The notes beneath the pieces are model-generated. The model had not been told where the DNA came from. It searched no databases and worked only from the letters and a program-made list of their open reading frames with translations. Shown here piece after piece: positions 23,506-33,412 of a stretch of 64,000 nt of DNA. How positions within the stretch are numbered: position 1 is the first letter of the stretch; each line of letters begins with the position of its first letter. The stretch spans positions 2,542,001 through 2,606,000 of the forward strand of contig JABYQN010000002.1 of NCBI GenBank assembly GCA_022606135.1. Direction: 5' to 3'. Made by a program: the position numbers and the translations under genes. Origin of the DNA: Fomes fomentarius. Lineage: Eukaryota; Basidiomycota; Agaricomycetes; Polyporales; Polyporaceae.

Positions 23506-24108
23506 GGTGCGTGCCGTGCATGGGCGATGAGCGACGTATGACGGCAAAGACAGCCACTTCGTACCACCTCCATGACATCACACGTGTGGACGCGTCCTCT
23601 ATCACGTGCAACACGATACTTGCTTGGGCCAGCCTGAGCCTCTGTTGGAGACCTGAAAGCATGGGGCCATATGTGAGGAGTGAGTGGAACGCAAGTTGGG
23701 GTCGAGTACGTACCATGGATACCAAGGCTACCAGTGTGCCAGGTTGATTCTTCAAGTCGCGGGATCACTGGCAGGCAAGTCGTGGCAGGAGGGTCGGACT
23801 CGTAATCGGATCGGAAGTGTTTTATACTTTCGTGAGATCAGCGGGGTCCCCATGCTTGGGTCACATCAGTGAAGCCACTGCGGCTTTTGTTAGCACCACA
23901 GCACAGTCACGATGTAGTGTCCAAGTTGCATGAGACGCCGACGCTATTGAAGCATGGGGCGCCTATTCACACTCTCTTCAAGTTCTAGATCTAGTATCTT
24001 GTAGGTTCGCAGTGCCAGTAAGTCGGCAGTGTGCATGCGGCTGGAAACTCATCGTAGGAGTGTAATCAGTTTGTAAGCGACTCAATGCTCAAATTTGTAC
24101 AACTGTAC

Positions 24109-24162
24109 CTTCAAGTCACCGCCATGACTAGAATCTTCAAGTCACTGGCACCGTGACTAGAA
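24109..24162. repeat. Degenerate direct repeat, two copies
   Basis: Two adjacent units of 26 and 28 nt both start CTTCAAGTCAC and end TGACTAGAA, with a changed middle. No flanking element is visible. Confidence 0.5.
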
Positions 24163-25820
24163 GCACACTACTTACTGGGACCTGGGTCGCACTCACATCT
24201 AGTAACAGGCGCCACATCCACAACCGGTGAGTACTTTCCTTCTAGGAACGCCGCACTAGCGGAAACATGGGTCTCTCCGTCGATCGGGTATTATTCATCC
24301 GTTAACTTGTGATCTAGCTCGTCCTAGAACCAAAGCGTTCTTCTCCATAAGATCTAACGCCGGGGGTCTCTTCCACCATATCAACGCTGCAATCTGCGGC
24401 TGCTTCATGTAGTAGTTACTAATGTAAGTACGTCCTCCCCCCCGTCACGGAGAGATATTGTTGATTAACCGGGATCTCCTTCTACGAAGTAGCCATAGTA
24501 GCCTATACCTAGCTTCCGGAAAGAGCCCATACAATCCCACGTTTAGCCAGAAATAAAGTAGTCTCCTCTGGCAGAGGATCCTCAGCTGTCCAGTCACACA
24601 CATGACTGTCTTTACCGCCAATGCAACCAGTGTGTCTGTCCCTCGCTTTCTCATGCGTTTCTTGAACATGTTCCATGCCACCCTCTTAACGCCTCAGAAC
24701 TCAAACCCAATGCAAGCGAACAAGGTCCGCCGGTCCAGGGTACCGGAATAGGTCGCGAATGCCTCGCGTAATTGAGAGGGCTATCACGAGCAATCGGTCG
24801 GACATGGTGCCGCCTGGATATGGGTGCCTCTCTTGGTGAGCATTTTTGGATATCCCGTCAAAGTAGTACCTTTACGATCCTTGCGCAGTCAAGGTGCCAT
24901 CGGTGCGTGCCCCTACCATGGAGTCAGCCCGGACCTATTGCGGAGGACAGATATGTGGAAGCTTTTCATTTACCCTCGGTTCCGGACCATCCTAGTACGC
25001 CGACGATGGCGTTCAGGCCTCCCCGGTCATTGGCGGCTCCCTCTCTAGCGGTGAGAACGCTGCGAGCCTTGTGACAACCTGACACTTCCAGAACTGCCGG
25101 CATTCCCAGCATCTGAGCTGTGCATCCCAATATCAATAACCCGCACCGTGTCTCAGCCATGCCTCTGCTGCCTCGCCGTAAACACGAGCACAAGGCGTTG
25201 CAACTTTGTTGTCACCATCATCGTCGCCGAGTCCCCTCTCCCTCCAAACACCGCATCGCTCGCATGGCACCCGGCTTTATCCGACAACGCCTGGTATGAT
25301 ACACGCGGTTTGGGTGCGTCGCACTGAATGGCAACGGCTTTCTGTGTTAATAAAAGGAAGAGACAGCGTCTCTGGATAATATTCCGGCGTCGTCGCTGAG
25401 TACGGTATCTAATCGGACATATAATAATCTGTGTGCGGCTACAGCGTGGCCGTCAGAATTACAACCTATGTGGGGACAGTAGGGCCTGATAATCTAACAC
25501 ATCGTCCGAGTCCAGTCGCAATCGCACGCGATCGCGGAGCCCCTCTTCCCTGACCTCACAGCCCAAGATATCGCCGATGCACATGCGCGTGCCCTGAGGC
25601 GTGTGTACGTGTAGCCGGGCTTGCACCACTGGCAGACAATGTCGCGCGGCGCCGTTGGCATGAGTAATAATACACGCCTGGCAGCAACGCGACGGATGTC
25701 TCGTGACAGACGCCTCTGAGCGAAAGACAATAAGCTACGCGCGCGGATAATCAAAACCGCCTGGCGCATCCATTCATCGGTGCAAACTTACGTCGCGATA
25801 CACCGATGGATACGCAGCTG

Positions 25821-26327
25821 CTATGCATCGTTCCATATACAGAAGCGCATGTCCCGCCAGTGCCGGTCGACGGTGATGCCCTGGACTGGTCGTAGTGGAT
25901 CTGACGAGGTGGGTGCAATCGAAGGATGTGTCGCTGCGCTGGGGAACAGCTGGGAGACGGTGCAGTTCACATCGCGCCATGCTCGTGCTCTGCGATTGCC
26001 GCCAGACGACGTCATGTAGCTCAGTGAGTACATCTCCGCACGGGCAAGCTAGGCGGAGTACTCACGTCACATTCGCGACTCTTGTCCGCGTCTTGAGCGC
26101 ATACTTGTACACCGTGCCTACAATCTCCGTCAGCTCTCTTTGCCATGGTTTCGGTTGGGAACACTTGGCTTACCTGCATCGAGTACAAGAGTCACACTCT
26201 CGCCCGGGTGGAGGAGGACGATTGCACCGGTACCCCGACCGTAGTCCCGCTGGAGCTGCACAGTCGCGCAGTCGTGTGTGTCGTTGGTGAAGTCGAGGAG
26301 GACCTCATACTGTGTTGTGCCGGGCAT
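25821..26327 (-). CDS. Small uncharacterised protein, W-R-D-x-N-C family, member A
   Basis: Three exons (26327-26174, 26117-26066, 25989-25821) with GT..AG introns give a 124-residue protein that I cannot assign to a named family. The first half alternates hydrophobic and polar residues like a beta-sandwich: EVLLDFTNDTHDCATVQL, LLHPGESVTLVLDAG, then VYKYALKT. The second half has two W-R-D blocks, AWRDVNCTVSQLFPSA and HWRDMRFCIWND. There is no signal peptide or membrane segment. A second gene at 32627-33182 shares the NDT, PGE/GGQ, AG-x-x-YKY and WRxxNCxxSxxFPSAxT positions, which supports both models. It lies head-to-head with an F-box-like gene. Function is unknown. Confidence 0.7.
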
Positions 26328-27131
26328 GGCTGTGGACGGTCGGAGGGAGTATCAGAGGCTCAGAGCTGGCTGGGGCAGCGAGGGGAACTAGGAGGCGATA
26401 GAAGCGATTGTGGGGAGGAGGACCGGAGGCAATAGGGATTGTAAGGAGAGTGCGCGAGAAGGAAGGGAGAGTAACGCCAAAGAGGCACAGGGTAATATCG
26501 CGCGGGTTTGGCAACTCGTTCAAGCTTCCGCGGGCCGTTGCACGGCGTAGCAACTTACGGCAATCGACAGCCCGAGAGAGCCTGTGCTTCGCAGTCGTTC
26601 CTGCGGGGATGGCACGGCGGCTGGGCGTGGCTGGGGCCGGGCAGACTGACACGCTCTTGGGGCAGTGGGCGGCCGCACACGGTGGATCGCGGACAAGAAA
26701 AGCGTTGGCTGTGTCGCAGCAGAGGCTGAACAAACAGCGTAGGGGTGGACGCCGGGCGAGTTTGCCACGTTCTGCAGGCCTTATTGTGTTTGGTGACAGG
26801 CGATGGCTGGATGCGCGCCGCGCGCTGGTAGGAGCGAGACGCCCCAGAGGCCCGGGGATGCTCAGGCTGGAAGGTCAAAGAGATGGTCAGAGAGCGACAA
26901 AGAAGGAGAAGGAGAGAGTGCCTAGCGTGGGGCGGACATGCATCGACCGCCAGGCTGGTCTGAGGCAGTCACCGATACAGTCACCGATAGAACTCCCCGT
27001 CCTGCGAACCCGGCGCCAACCCTGCCTCACTTCACCCTGCCATATATGGTTTCTTACTGGTCCCACATGACCCATCCGCTCACCCTTCCTTTCCTCCTCC
27101 AGAGTGGTTTGCTTCGTCCCTGAGCCGCCAG
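26328..27131. promoter_or_regulatory. Divergent intergenic region
   Basis: About 800 bp separate the starts of small protein A (-) and the F-box-like gene (+). A 220-codon plus-strand frame (26408-27070) spans most of it, but its composition (Arg/Gly-rich, no conserved motif) looks like chance openness in GC-rich DNA. Confidence 0.5.
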
Positions 27132-28518
27132 ATGCCCCTCGGCTTTCTCCAGCTCCCTACCGAGCTCAGACTCCAAATATACGACACCTTTCTCGACGAC
27201 CACCAGCACGTCCGCAGGAAGAGCCAGCCCTCGAATGCCCATATCCGGCTCCTTCACACCTGCAGGCTCATAGCAGACGAGGCAGGCGATCTTTTCAGAC
27301 GCTACATATCCCTCCTCCACGAGCATCAAATTCGCGCCTTTGTGCTCTACGCTCATCTCCGTCCCGAACTCTACTCTAGAATAGAGTGGGCAGATGTCGC
27401 CAACGACGGCCGTGTATTTCTGTCTGCCGACAAAGATCAGGTGAGGTTCAAGTGCATGATTGTGTAATCCTACGGGCGTGCCCTGATTGGAGTACCATTG
27501 AAAAGTCAGATACGCCGCTATCGATTCTCCACATCGCCCTCGCCCGCATGACCGCTCTCAGGCGGCTACGTGTCTTCCAGTGCCGCCAGGGCCTGCCGAT
27601 CAATCTGCATAACACGATGAACCTGCACAGTAAGTGCGTGGCCCAGCCACCAATCATCTCCTCAGACGCGATCCGCCGGCGTAAGTGGTGTTCGCCTCGC
27701 CTCATCGTCTTCTTGCTATAGGATCGCGGCGTCTTGCGTTAAATTTCGAGCGGGCGATGTTCCCGAAGAACGCGGTTTCACCGTCGTACTACGAGCTATA
27801 CCTCAATCCGGAGACCCGTGTCGACCTCTTCGACGCCATCAACCCAAGCAACGTCGTCGCCCTACGTTTCTCCGGCGAGATCATTGCGAGGATCAAAGAG
27901 TCGGACACGGCAGCGAGTCGCGTGGCAATGCCAGCCCTGCGGGACGTCATCCTGCACGGTACCATGGGCAACTACTTCGATAGGCACAGCATCGACGATT
28001 GGTTCCCCGCCGCCCGCATCGAATCGTTCCAGTATGCACTTGGCCACCGACTGGGCTTCGAGATCCGGAACAGGCATGTCGAGTCGCTGGCGACCCACCA
28101 CGGCTCGACGCTCCGTAAACTCGTCCTCCTCGGGTGCAGCCGCCTCTCAAGTTCGGTGCTCACGCAGTGCTTGGAGAGCCTCTCCGTGCTCGAATATTTT
28201 GCGCTACACTTAGTCACCGTCGACGAGCTCCGCAGCAATTTCCTGCGCGCTCTACCGCCGTCGTTGGCCGTGCTAAAACTGCAGGTGATTAATGCCTGGT
28301 ACGCAGTCGCGCTCTTGGCGGAAGAGCGAGAGTTGTGCCACACGATAGAAAGCGGTGTATTACACCGCGACAAACCGCTGGATATGGTCGCTGTGTGCTT
28401 CCGGGATAGATTGCTAGCGGAGGATGGCCGACAGGACCGGTGGAAGCAAGTTGCGGTGAATCGCAATTTCATCTTGCAAATAGGGCCATGGGAGCATCAG
28501 ATGGTAGAGAACATGTAG
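27132..28518 (+). CDS. F-box-like (2EXR-type) protein
   Basis: The start at 27132 gives MPLGFLQLPTELRLQIYDTFL, which resembles an F-box or the fungal 2EXR domain (LP-x-ELR-x-x-I-Y/W). Three exons are used. DKDQ joins SDTPLSILHIALARM through the intron at about 27439-27504, and NLHR joins SRRLALNFERAMFP through a GTAAGT..TATAG intron at about 27630-27721. The body has weak leucine-rich repeat spacing (LRDVILHG, LRKLVLLGCSRLSSS, LEYFALHLV) and ends HQMVENM. If it is an F-box protein, it would bring a substrate to an SCF ubiquitin ligase. The substrate is unknown and the fold assignment is tentative. Confidence 0.75.
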
Positions 28519-28713
28519 CGTCGCAGTACAATCTAACGACTCACAAAGGACCAACAACCACCAAAAGCAGCAGTCTCGCTTATGTTGCGGCGTTGGAGAG
28601 AGATAGACACACACAGAAGCAGCTTCTGGTCAAAATGTCTTTGATACACGATGCGAACCAGTCCACGTGGAGTCCATATCTCATCAAGACGAAGTAACAA
28701 ATAAGCAAGTATA

Positions 28714-29956
28714 CTAATAGCGAGGTCCATAAGTATGGGAATAGGGATTCTGAACGGTGAAGTCCTCCGATCTCTGTACTCTGGGCGTCTTGCGCCGAAA
28801 GGACCCTTCCGCTGTGTATGAAAACGAGAGATCAGCACCAAGCGTGTGAGGAGAAGGTGTATACAGACCATCTGGGTCTGTCCTGCGACAACCGAGAGGC
28901 ATGGGGGTTTCGGCTGTTATCTACGACTCACCAGGATGGGCCTGACTGCGTTCAGGGTAGCCTACGCCGGCGCCGTAGGTATTCTGAGTAGAGTAGTAAT
29001 TATCGTAGGCATGCGGGGTCGGCCCTGGTTCCTGGGTGTATACATTAGGCGGGTTGGGCGGGAATGCGGCGTAGTTGTCCGAGTATGTCTGGACCTTGTC
29101 GCCCATGACGGTTGCTACGCTTGCATTGCTATCGTGTCTTATGTGACCACCAGGCTGAACAAGGTTTTCGGTGGATTGGCGTGACTCCCACGCACCACCA
29201 CGATCCACAAGCGGGATATTATTCAGCGACTTCGCCGAGTCGGACACTAGCGACTGGTACTTGATGTGGTCGCGCCGCTGGCCCTTACCAAACGACGACA
29301 GGACGACGTACAGGTACGTCTGCGGAAAACGGCAAGTCAGCGCTGCCCTCACAGCATCTATCGTAAGCGATCTTACCTGAACGATCGCAAAGAATATCCA
29401 CAGCGCCCCATGATGCCGACGTCTGCCCATGGGAAGATATTGCAGAGGGTCTCTCCCTGGCCATTGGTAGCGGATACGGTGTTCTTGTAGAAGTCATTGA
29501 TGCACTGGTTCTGAGCCTGAGTGTGGCGCGTGGCAGAGATGGCGATCCACGCGGCGGCAACACCGAACGCGGCTACGGTGGTGAGGAGATGGAGGGTAAT
29601 GTAGCGGCGGTAAAAGACTGGCCGTTCCTTCACATGGCCTGTAAGCAAGGCATGGAGCGAATGGGAACTGGACGTACCTGACGGACGGCCACGAGTCCTA
29701 ATACTTGCACGGCACCAACAGTCCAAGCAATGACGGCAAATATCCACTTAGCGAAAGAGGGGGTAGATGCGCCGACGACTGTGCACCTCGTTAGCTCAGA
29801 GCAGTCAATCGTCATGCAGACTTGCTACTCACTGGATGGTGTGGCAATCGACAGTGTACCCGCTACTACACCCAACACCAGCTGCTCTAGAATCGTCGCA
29901 TAGATCCCTGCGTAGATGATGGGGATGGCACAGCAACAGTACTCTCTTGGCTTCAT
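28714..29956 (-). CDS. Four-pass membrane protein, apparent frameshift
   Basis: This is a tetraspanning membrane protein of the kind common in basidiomycetes; its function is unknown. Exon 1 from 29956 (MKPREYCC) has the first hydrophobic segment, ending LSIATPS. The second is WIFAVIAWTVGAVQVLGLVAV, the third LHLLTTVAAFGVAAAWIAIS, followed by an extracellular-like loop with Cys residues, and the fourth is ALWIFFAIVQTYLYVVLSSF. The tail (GQRRDHIKYQSL then a Pro/Tyr/Asn-rich region) ends after a GTGAGT..ACAG intron in HTYGPRY. Between VGIM and ALWIFF the frame shifts by one base at a run of four C on the plus strand (29406-29409). This is either a true lesion or a base error. Confidence 0.72.
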
Positions 29957-30257
29957 TGTGTATCGTTCAGGGATGGGTCGTCAAGTTCGTAGCAGAGGCA
30001 GGACAAGAGGTGATAGAGAGAAAGAAAGAGCGAAAGATGAGCAAACGACCTCGGGTCGTTGAGATATGGATGGAAGGAGCGCAGTCCAAAGCGCAGTATG
30101 AGATTCGCAGCGTACTATCCAATAATGTTAGCCAAGTCTCAAGGCAGTGCGTCACCGGTCTCTTCGGCGTTCAGTTACTTCTCACGCCATCTGCACCCCA
30201 TTGCGACGTTCCCCTTCGTTTCCCCACTGTTGTTGACGACGTCCACTCCTTCTTACC
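29957..30257. promoter_or_regulatory. Divergent promoter, membrane protein / NPC2-like gene
   Basis: About 300 bp separate the two divergent ATGs, so both promoters must fit here. No TATA box or named factor site was clear. Confidence 0.45.
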
Positions 30258-30984
30258 ATGGCTCGCCTTGGTCTTCTTGTACTCCTTGCCTCTGTTCTGG
30301 GTGGCGTTGTGGCAACTCCCGTCGATGAGCAGGTGGTCTTCCCGGGAGTCCCTGACAAGAGATGGGATTGGAAAGACTGTGGTAAGCCATGCAGTGTCAT
30401 CCGGGCGTTCATAAGCTCATGTTCGTCATGCAGGCTCCGACGAGCACATAATACACGTTAAGGACATCAAGGTTATCCCCGACCCGCCTGAGCGAGGAAA
30501 GGACCTCACAATCAGGGTAGAAGGCGTGGCCGACGAGGACGTCGAGGTATGCAGCCTGATAGTCTATCACATAATAGCCGTTCAGCCAGCTTGTCATCGT
30601 AGGATGGTGCGTATGCCGATGTAACTGTCAAGGCTGGGCCCATCAAGCTTCTACACAAGGAGTTTGATGTTTGCGAAGAGGCGTAAGTGTGCTTCTTTCA
30701 TAATATTGATGCGCGGGCTCACTCTTCCCAAGACGCAACGCCAACGCAACAATTCAATGCCCCGTCGAGAAGGGCACCCACAAGGTTGTTCAAATTGTGA
30801 CTCTACCTAAGGAGATTCCTCCCGGTACGTTCGTACTATATTTCTTCAAGAACAGAAGCTGACTCTTATCTCAGCCCAATTCAAGGTGGAGATACGCGGG
30901 TACACTGCTGAGGATGACGACTTGCTTTGCTTGGACCTTTCCATTGACTTCAGATATCGCCCCGGTTCCTTTGTTCCTTGGTAG
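30258..30984 (+). CDS. NPC2: NPC2/ML-domain phosphatidylglycerol/phosphatidylinositol transfer protein
   Basis: This is a small secreted or vacuolar lipid-binding protein with an MD-2-related lipid-recognition (ML) fold. The N-terminus is a signal peptide (MARLGLLVLLASVLGGVVA). Short exons assemble to WDWKDCG, IKVIPDPPERGKDLTIRVEG, GAYADVTVKAGPIKLLHKEF then DVCEEA, NANATIQCPVEKG, VVQIVTLPKEIPP and FKVEIRGYTAEDDDLLCLDL, ending RYRPGSFVPW. The block GAYADVTVK and Cys residues in DVCEEA, TIQCP and LLCLDL match fungal PG/PI-TPs. About four introns of about 50 to 60 nt are used. It probably moves sterols or phospholipids in the vacuole or secretory pathway. Confidence 0.92.
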
Positions 30985-31214
30985 ATGGTGACTTCGCTAT
31001 GCTATCATACGTCGGTGTCGAACTGTCGCTGATCCGTTGTTCATGACTGATGTCGTTGTATATAACATGTAATTTGCCCCTTCTCCCGTTCACGAATACC
31101 ATGCACGCATCGAATGAGGACACTCAATGACTTGTATGTTTGGCGCCCTGGGTCTAGAGCGCTGCGCAGTGCGCACACTCAGTTAAGACCTCGTAAGAAG
31201 TTCTACCTTGTCAG

Positions 31215-31953
31215 ATGTCTCTCTTCCGCTCACTATCCGCGGGTGTGGCAAGCAACGTCACCAGAACCATGCGACTACGATATCTACTCATCCTTGACCT
31301 TGAAGCGACCTGCGACGACACAAACCGCATCATTCCTCGTCACGAGTCAGAAATCATCGAACTTCCTACCCTCCTATACGACCTTGAGCATGACAAAGTA
31401 CTGGCGACCTTCCATGAATACGTTCGCCCCACTTTACATCCGACTTTGACCAAGTTCTGTACAGATTTGACTGGGATCGAGCAGGTACGTGGCATGGTTC
31501 TAGGCATGATCCAGAGGTGCTGACCTATTGCAGGTCACAGTTGATGGAGCAGATCCATATCACACTGTCTGGGAGCGCTACCAAGATTTCCTCCGGGAGC
31601 ACCACGTTGTGAACGAACCCGACGCCGCAGCTTACCTCACATGTGGCGACTGGGATTTGCAGACAATGCTGCCGCTGCAGCTCCGTCTCGTCGGCGCACA
31701 GGTTGGGCTGGATGCGTCCACAGGAGCACTCACATATCCGTACAATCGCTGGATCAACGTCAAGAAATCGTTCCGCGACTTGTACGGTCTCAGATCACCC
31801 AAGGGCATGAGTGGCATGCTCAAACATCTGCAAATGGAGTTGGAAGGGCGCCATCACTCTGGCATTGATGACTGCAAGAACATTCTGCGGATCGTGCAGC
31901 GGATGCGGCAGGATGGCTGGAAGCCGTCGAACGACCTTAAGCTTCCACAGTGA
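31215..31953 (+). CDS. ERI1-type DEDDh 3'-5' exoribonuclease
   Basis: This is an RNase T/ERI1-like exonuclease. Exo I is YLLILDLEATCDD with the catalytic Asp and Glu, and HESEIIELPTLLYD follows as in ERI1 proteins. LTGIEQ and VTVDGADPYHTVW are joined across a short intron at about 31485-31533. Exo II lies in YLTCGDWDLQTMLP. Exo III is HHSGIDDCKNILRIVQRM with the His and Asp, so all DEDDh residues are present. SPKGMSGMLKHLQMEL is typical before Exo III. ERI1 proteins trim histone mRNA, 5.8S rRNA ends or small RNAs; which applies here is unknown. The first residues (SLFRSLSAGVASNVTRTMR) could be a weak mitochondrial leader. Confidence 0.9.
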
Positions 31954-32626
31954 TGAATCGCAGGTGCTTTTGCGGACTCCCGCGAAGTGTCTGCATTGCG
32001 TTGACGGCGATGGTTCTTTGATCCGTCTATGAAGAGACTTGCACGGACTTTACCTACAAAATACGCTCTCATAGTACCAAAAAAATCTCTGCTCATGAAC
32101 GACACCCTCCCCATTTTGCCGACGATGCATGCACTCGGACTGCACGCGCGCGTATGTCTGTCTCCGCATGTTCCTTGTGACCGCCCAGAACCGAGCCGAA
32201 GACAATAAGGAGCCATCCGAAGAATCGCACGCTCGCGGTTCTCTCAGTCGCTCGGTGTCCCTTATCTTCGCCCGCGTCGTTCCGTGCACACAGATCTGTG
32301 AAACAGTTGTCTTCGTTGCCCATTGCGGGATGCCTGAAACATGGCTCGCGGAGCTCTCTCGCCCGATCTCGCTGCCACAACGCCTCTTTGGTATCCCCAT
32401 AAGCAGAACACAATAGATGGTCGTTGCGTTCGCTGGGACTCATTGTATGCCCATATTGTCTGGGAACGCCCGGCAAGCTGTCATCTCGTCGTCTACGTTG
32501 AGCCAATTGACCTGTACGGATTCTCGACCATCCGACTGGGTGCGTATAATTAGTGAACAGTGTGCGATGCGTTCTGATGACTCTCTTCCTCCTCCTCTCT
32601 CTTGTTTGAGCCTGTGTCATACGGTC
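31954..32626. other. Intergenic region before small protein B
   Basis: This holds the exonuclease 3' UTR and the promoter or leader of small protein B. A long minus-strand frame (32093-32764) overlaps protein B's first exon and has no motif, so it is treated as a shadow. Confidence 0.5.
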
Positions 32627-33182
32627 ATGCCGACCACCACAGAAAATCCCGATGATCATTGTGATCTCGAACTCGTAAACGACACACCTGCGACAGTCAT
32701 AGTGGGCATCCTCCAAGCAGGCAGAATGCGCCTCAACAACCGGATCGAGCTGCTTGGGGGTCAAATCATCCCGCTCTCGGTTCGTGCGGGCGTTTTATAC
32801 AAATACACCGTGCATCGGCGAGACGGTATCCAACGGCGAGAAGTGGAGATCTCGTGAGCGTTTCAGATCGAGACGTTCGTCTACGTCTGACCTCTCACCG
32901 TGTCACTTAGGGTACAAATCTGGCGCAATAGTAATTGCCGAATATCCGATATCTTCCCATCTGCACAGACTTTGCAACGCTGCAGTTGCCACCCGGTTAT
33001 CAAGCTCGTTCCAGGTGTTAGGATCACGAGAATAAACTGCGTCCATGATAGCTCACCAAATCGGGCAGTGATGGTAAGGACGTGCTCCTGCTCACGCCCA
33101 CCAGGGATCTGACGAGTCTACACAATACTTGCAGGATCCGTGCCGCGATACCGGATGGGTGCTACAGGCCGGGCAGGGATGA
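32627..33182 (+). CDS. Small uncharacterised protein, W-R-D-x-N-C family, member B
   Basis: Exons 32627-32853, 32911-33073 and 33135-33182, joined by GT..AG introns, give 145 residues. No named family is recognised. The first half resembles member A at 25.8 kb: LELVNDTPATVIVGIL, IELLGGQIIPLSVRAG, then LYKYTVHRRDG. The second half starts VQIWRNSNCRISDIFPSAQT, matching AWRDVNCTVSQLFPSA of A, and then has CSCHPV, RITRINCVHD and a Cys-containing last exon (DPCRDTGW). Five Cys in the C-terminal part contrast with fewer in A. There is no signal peptide. The two copies are on opposite strands about 6.3 kb apart and have diverged a great deal, so the duplication is old. Function is unknown. Confidence 0.65.
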
Positions 33183-33412
33183 ATATAGGAGATGTGATGA
33201 GGGCACAGCATCCTGTATTCCGCCTCAACGAGAATCGCTATCTACGCTCTCGCATACTTGTACCATAGCCACTTGCTTCTGTACTTGGACTTCTAGCAGC
33301 AGCTCCGTCTGGAACTAGAACCACGATCTCGCGTTCTGGATCTTAGCGGCCCTCCTGAGGTGTCGATCAAAAGGGTGTCAGCAAATAAGCTTCGGTGCGG
33401 CGGACCCTAGAC

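Larger units (their letters stand above)
23412..25820. other. 2.4-kb gene-poor stretch with ADH promoter
   Basis: This is the longest gene-poor region in the window. The first 100-odd bp hold the ADH promoter. The rest contains stop-rich, less GC-rich sequence with no gene, no terminal repeats and no transposase frame that could be supported. One degenerate direct repeat is listed separately. A 91-codon minus-strand frame at 25494-25769 has no recognisable motif. It could be an eroded mobile element or simply spacer. Confidence 0.5.

Noticed and set aside
26408..27070. 220-codon plus-strand open frame
   Set aside because: It is Arg/Gly-rich with no recognisable domain and lies in the divergent promoter of two better genes. 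GC-rich DNA here has few stops.
29791..29804. TTAGCTCAGAGCAG, like a tRNA D-arm A box
   Set aside because: There is no matching B box or cloverleaf nearby, and it lies in the first intron of the membrane protein gene.
32093..32764. 223-codon minus-strand open frame
   Set aside because: It overlaps the first exon of small protein B on the other strand and shows no motif, while protein B has a paralog that supports it.
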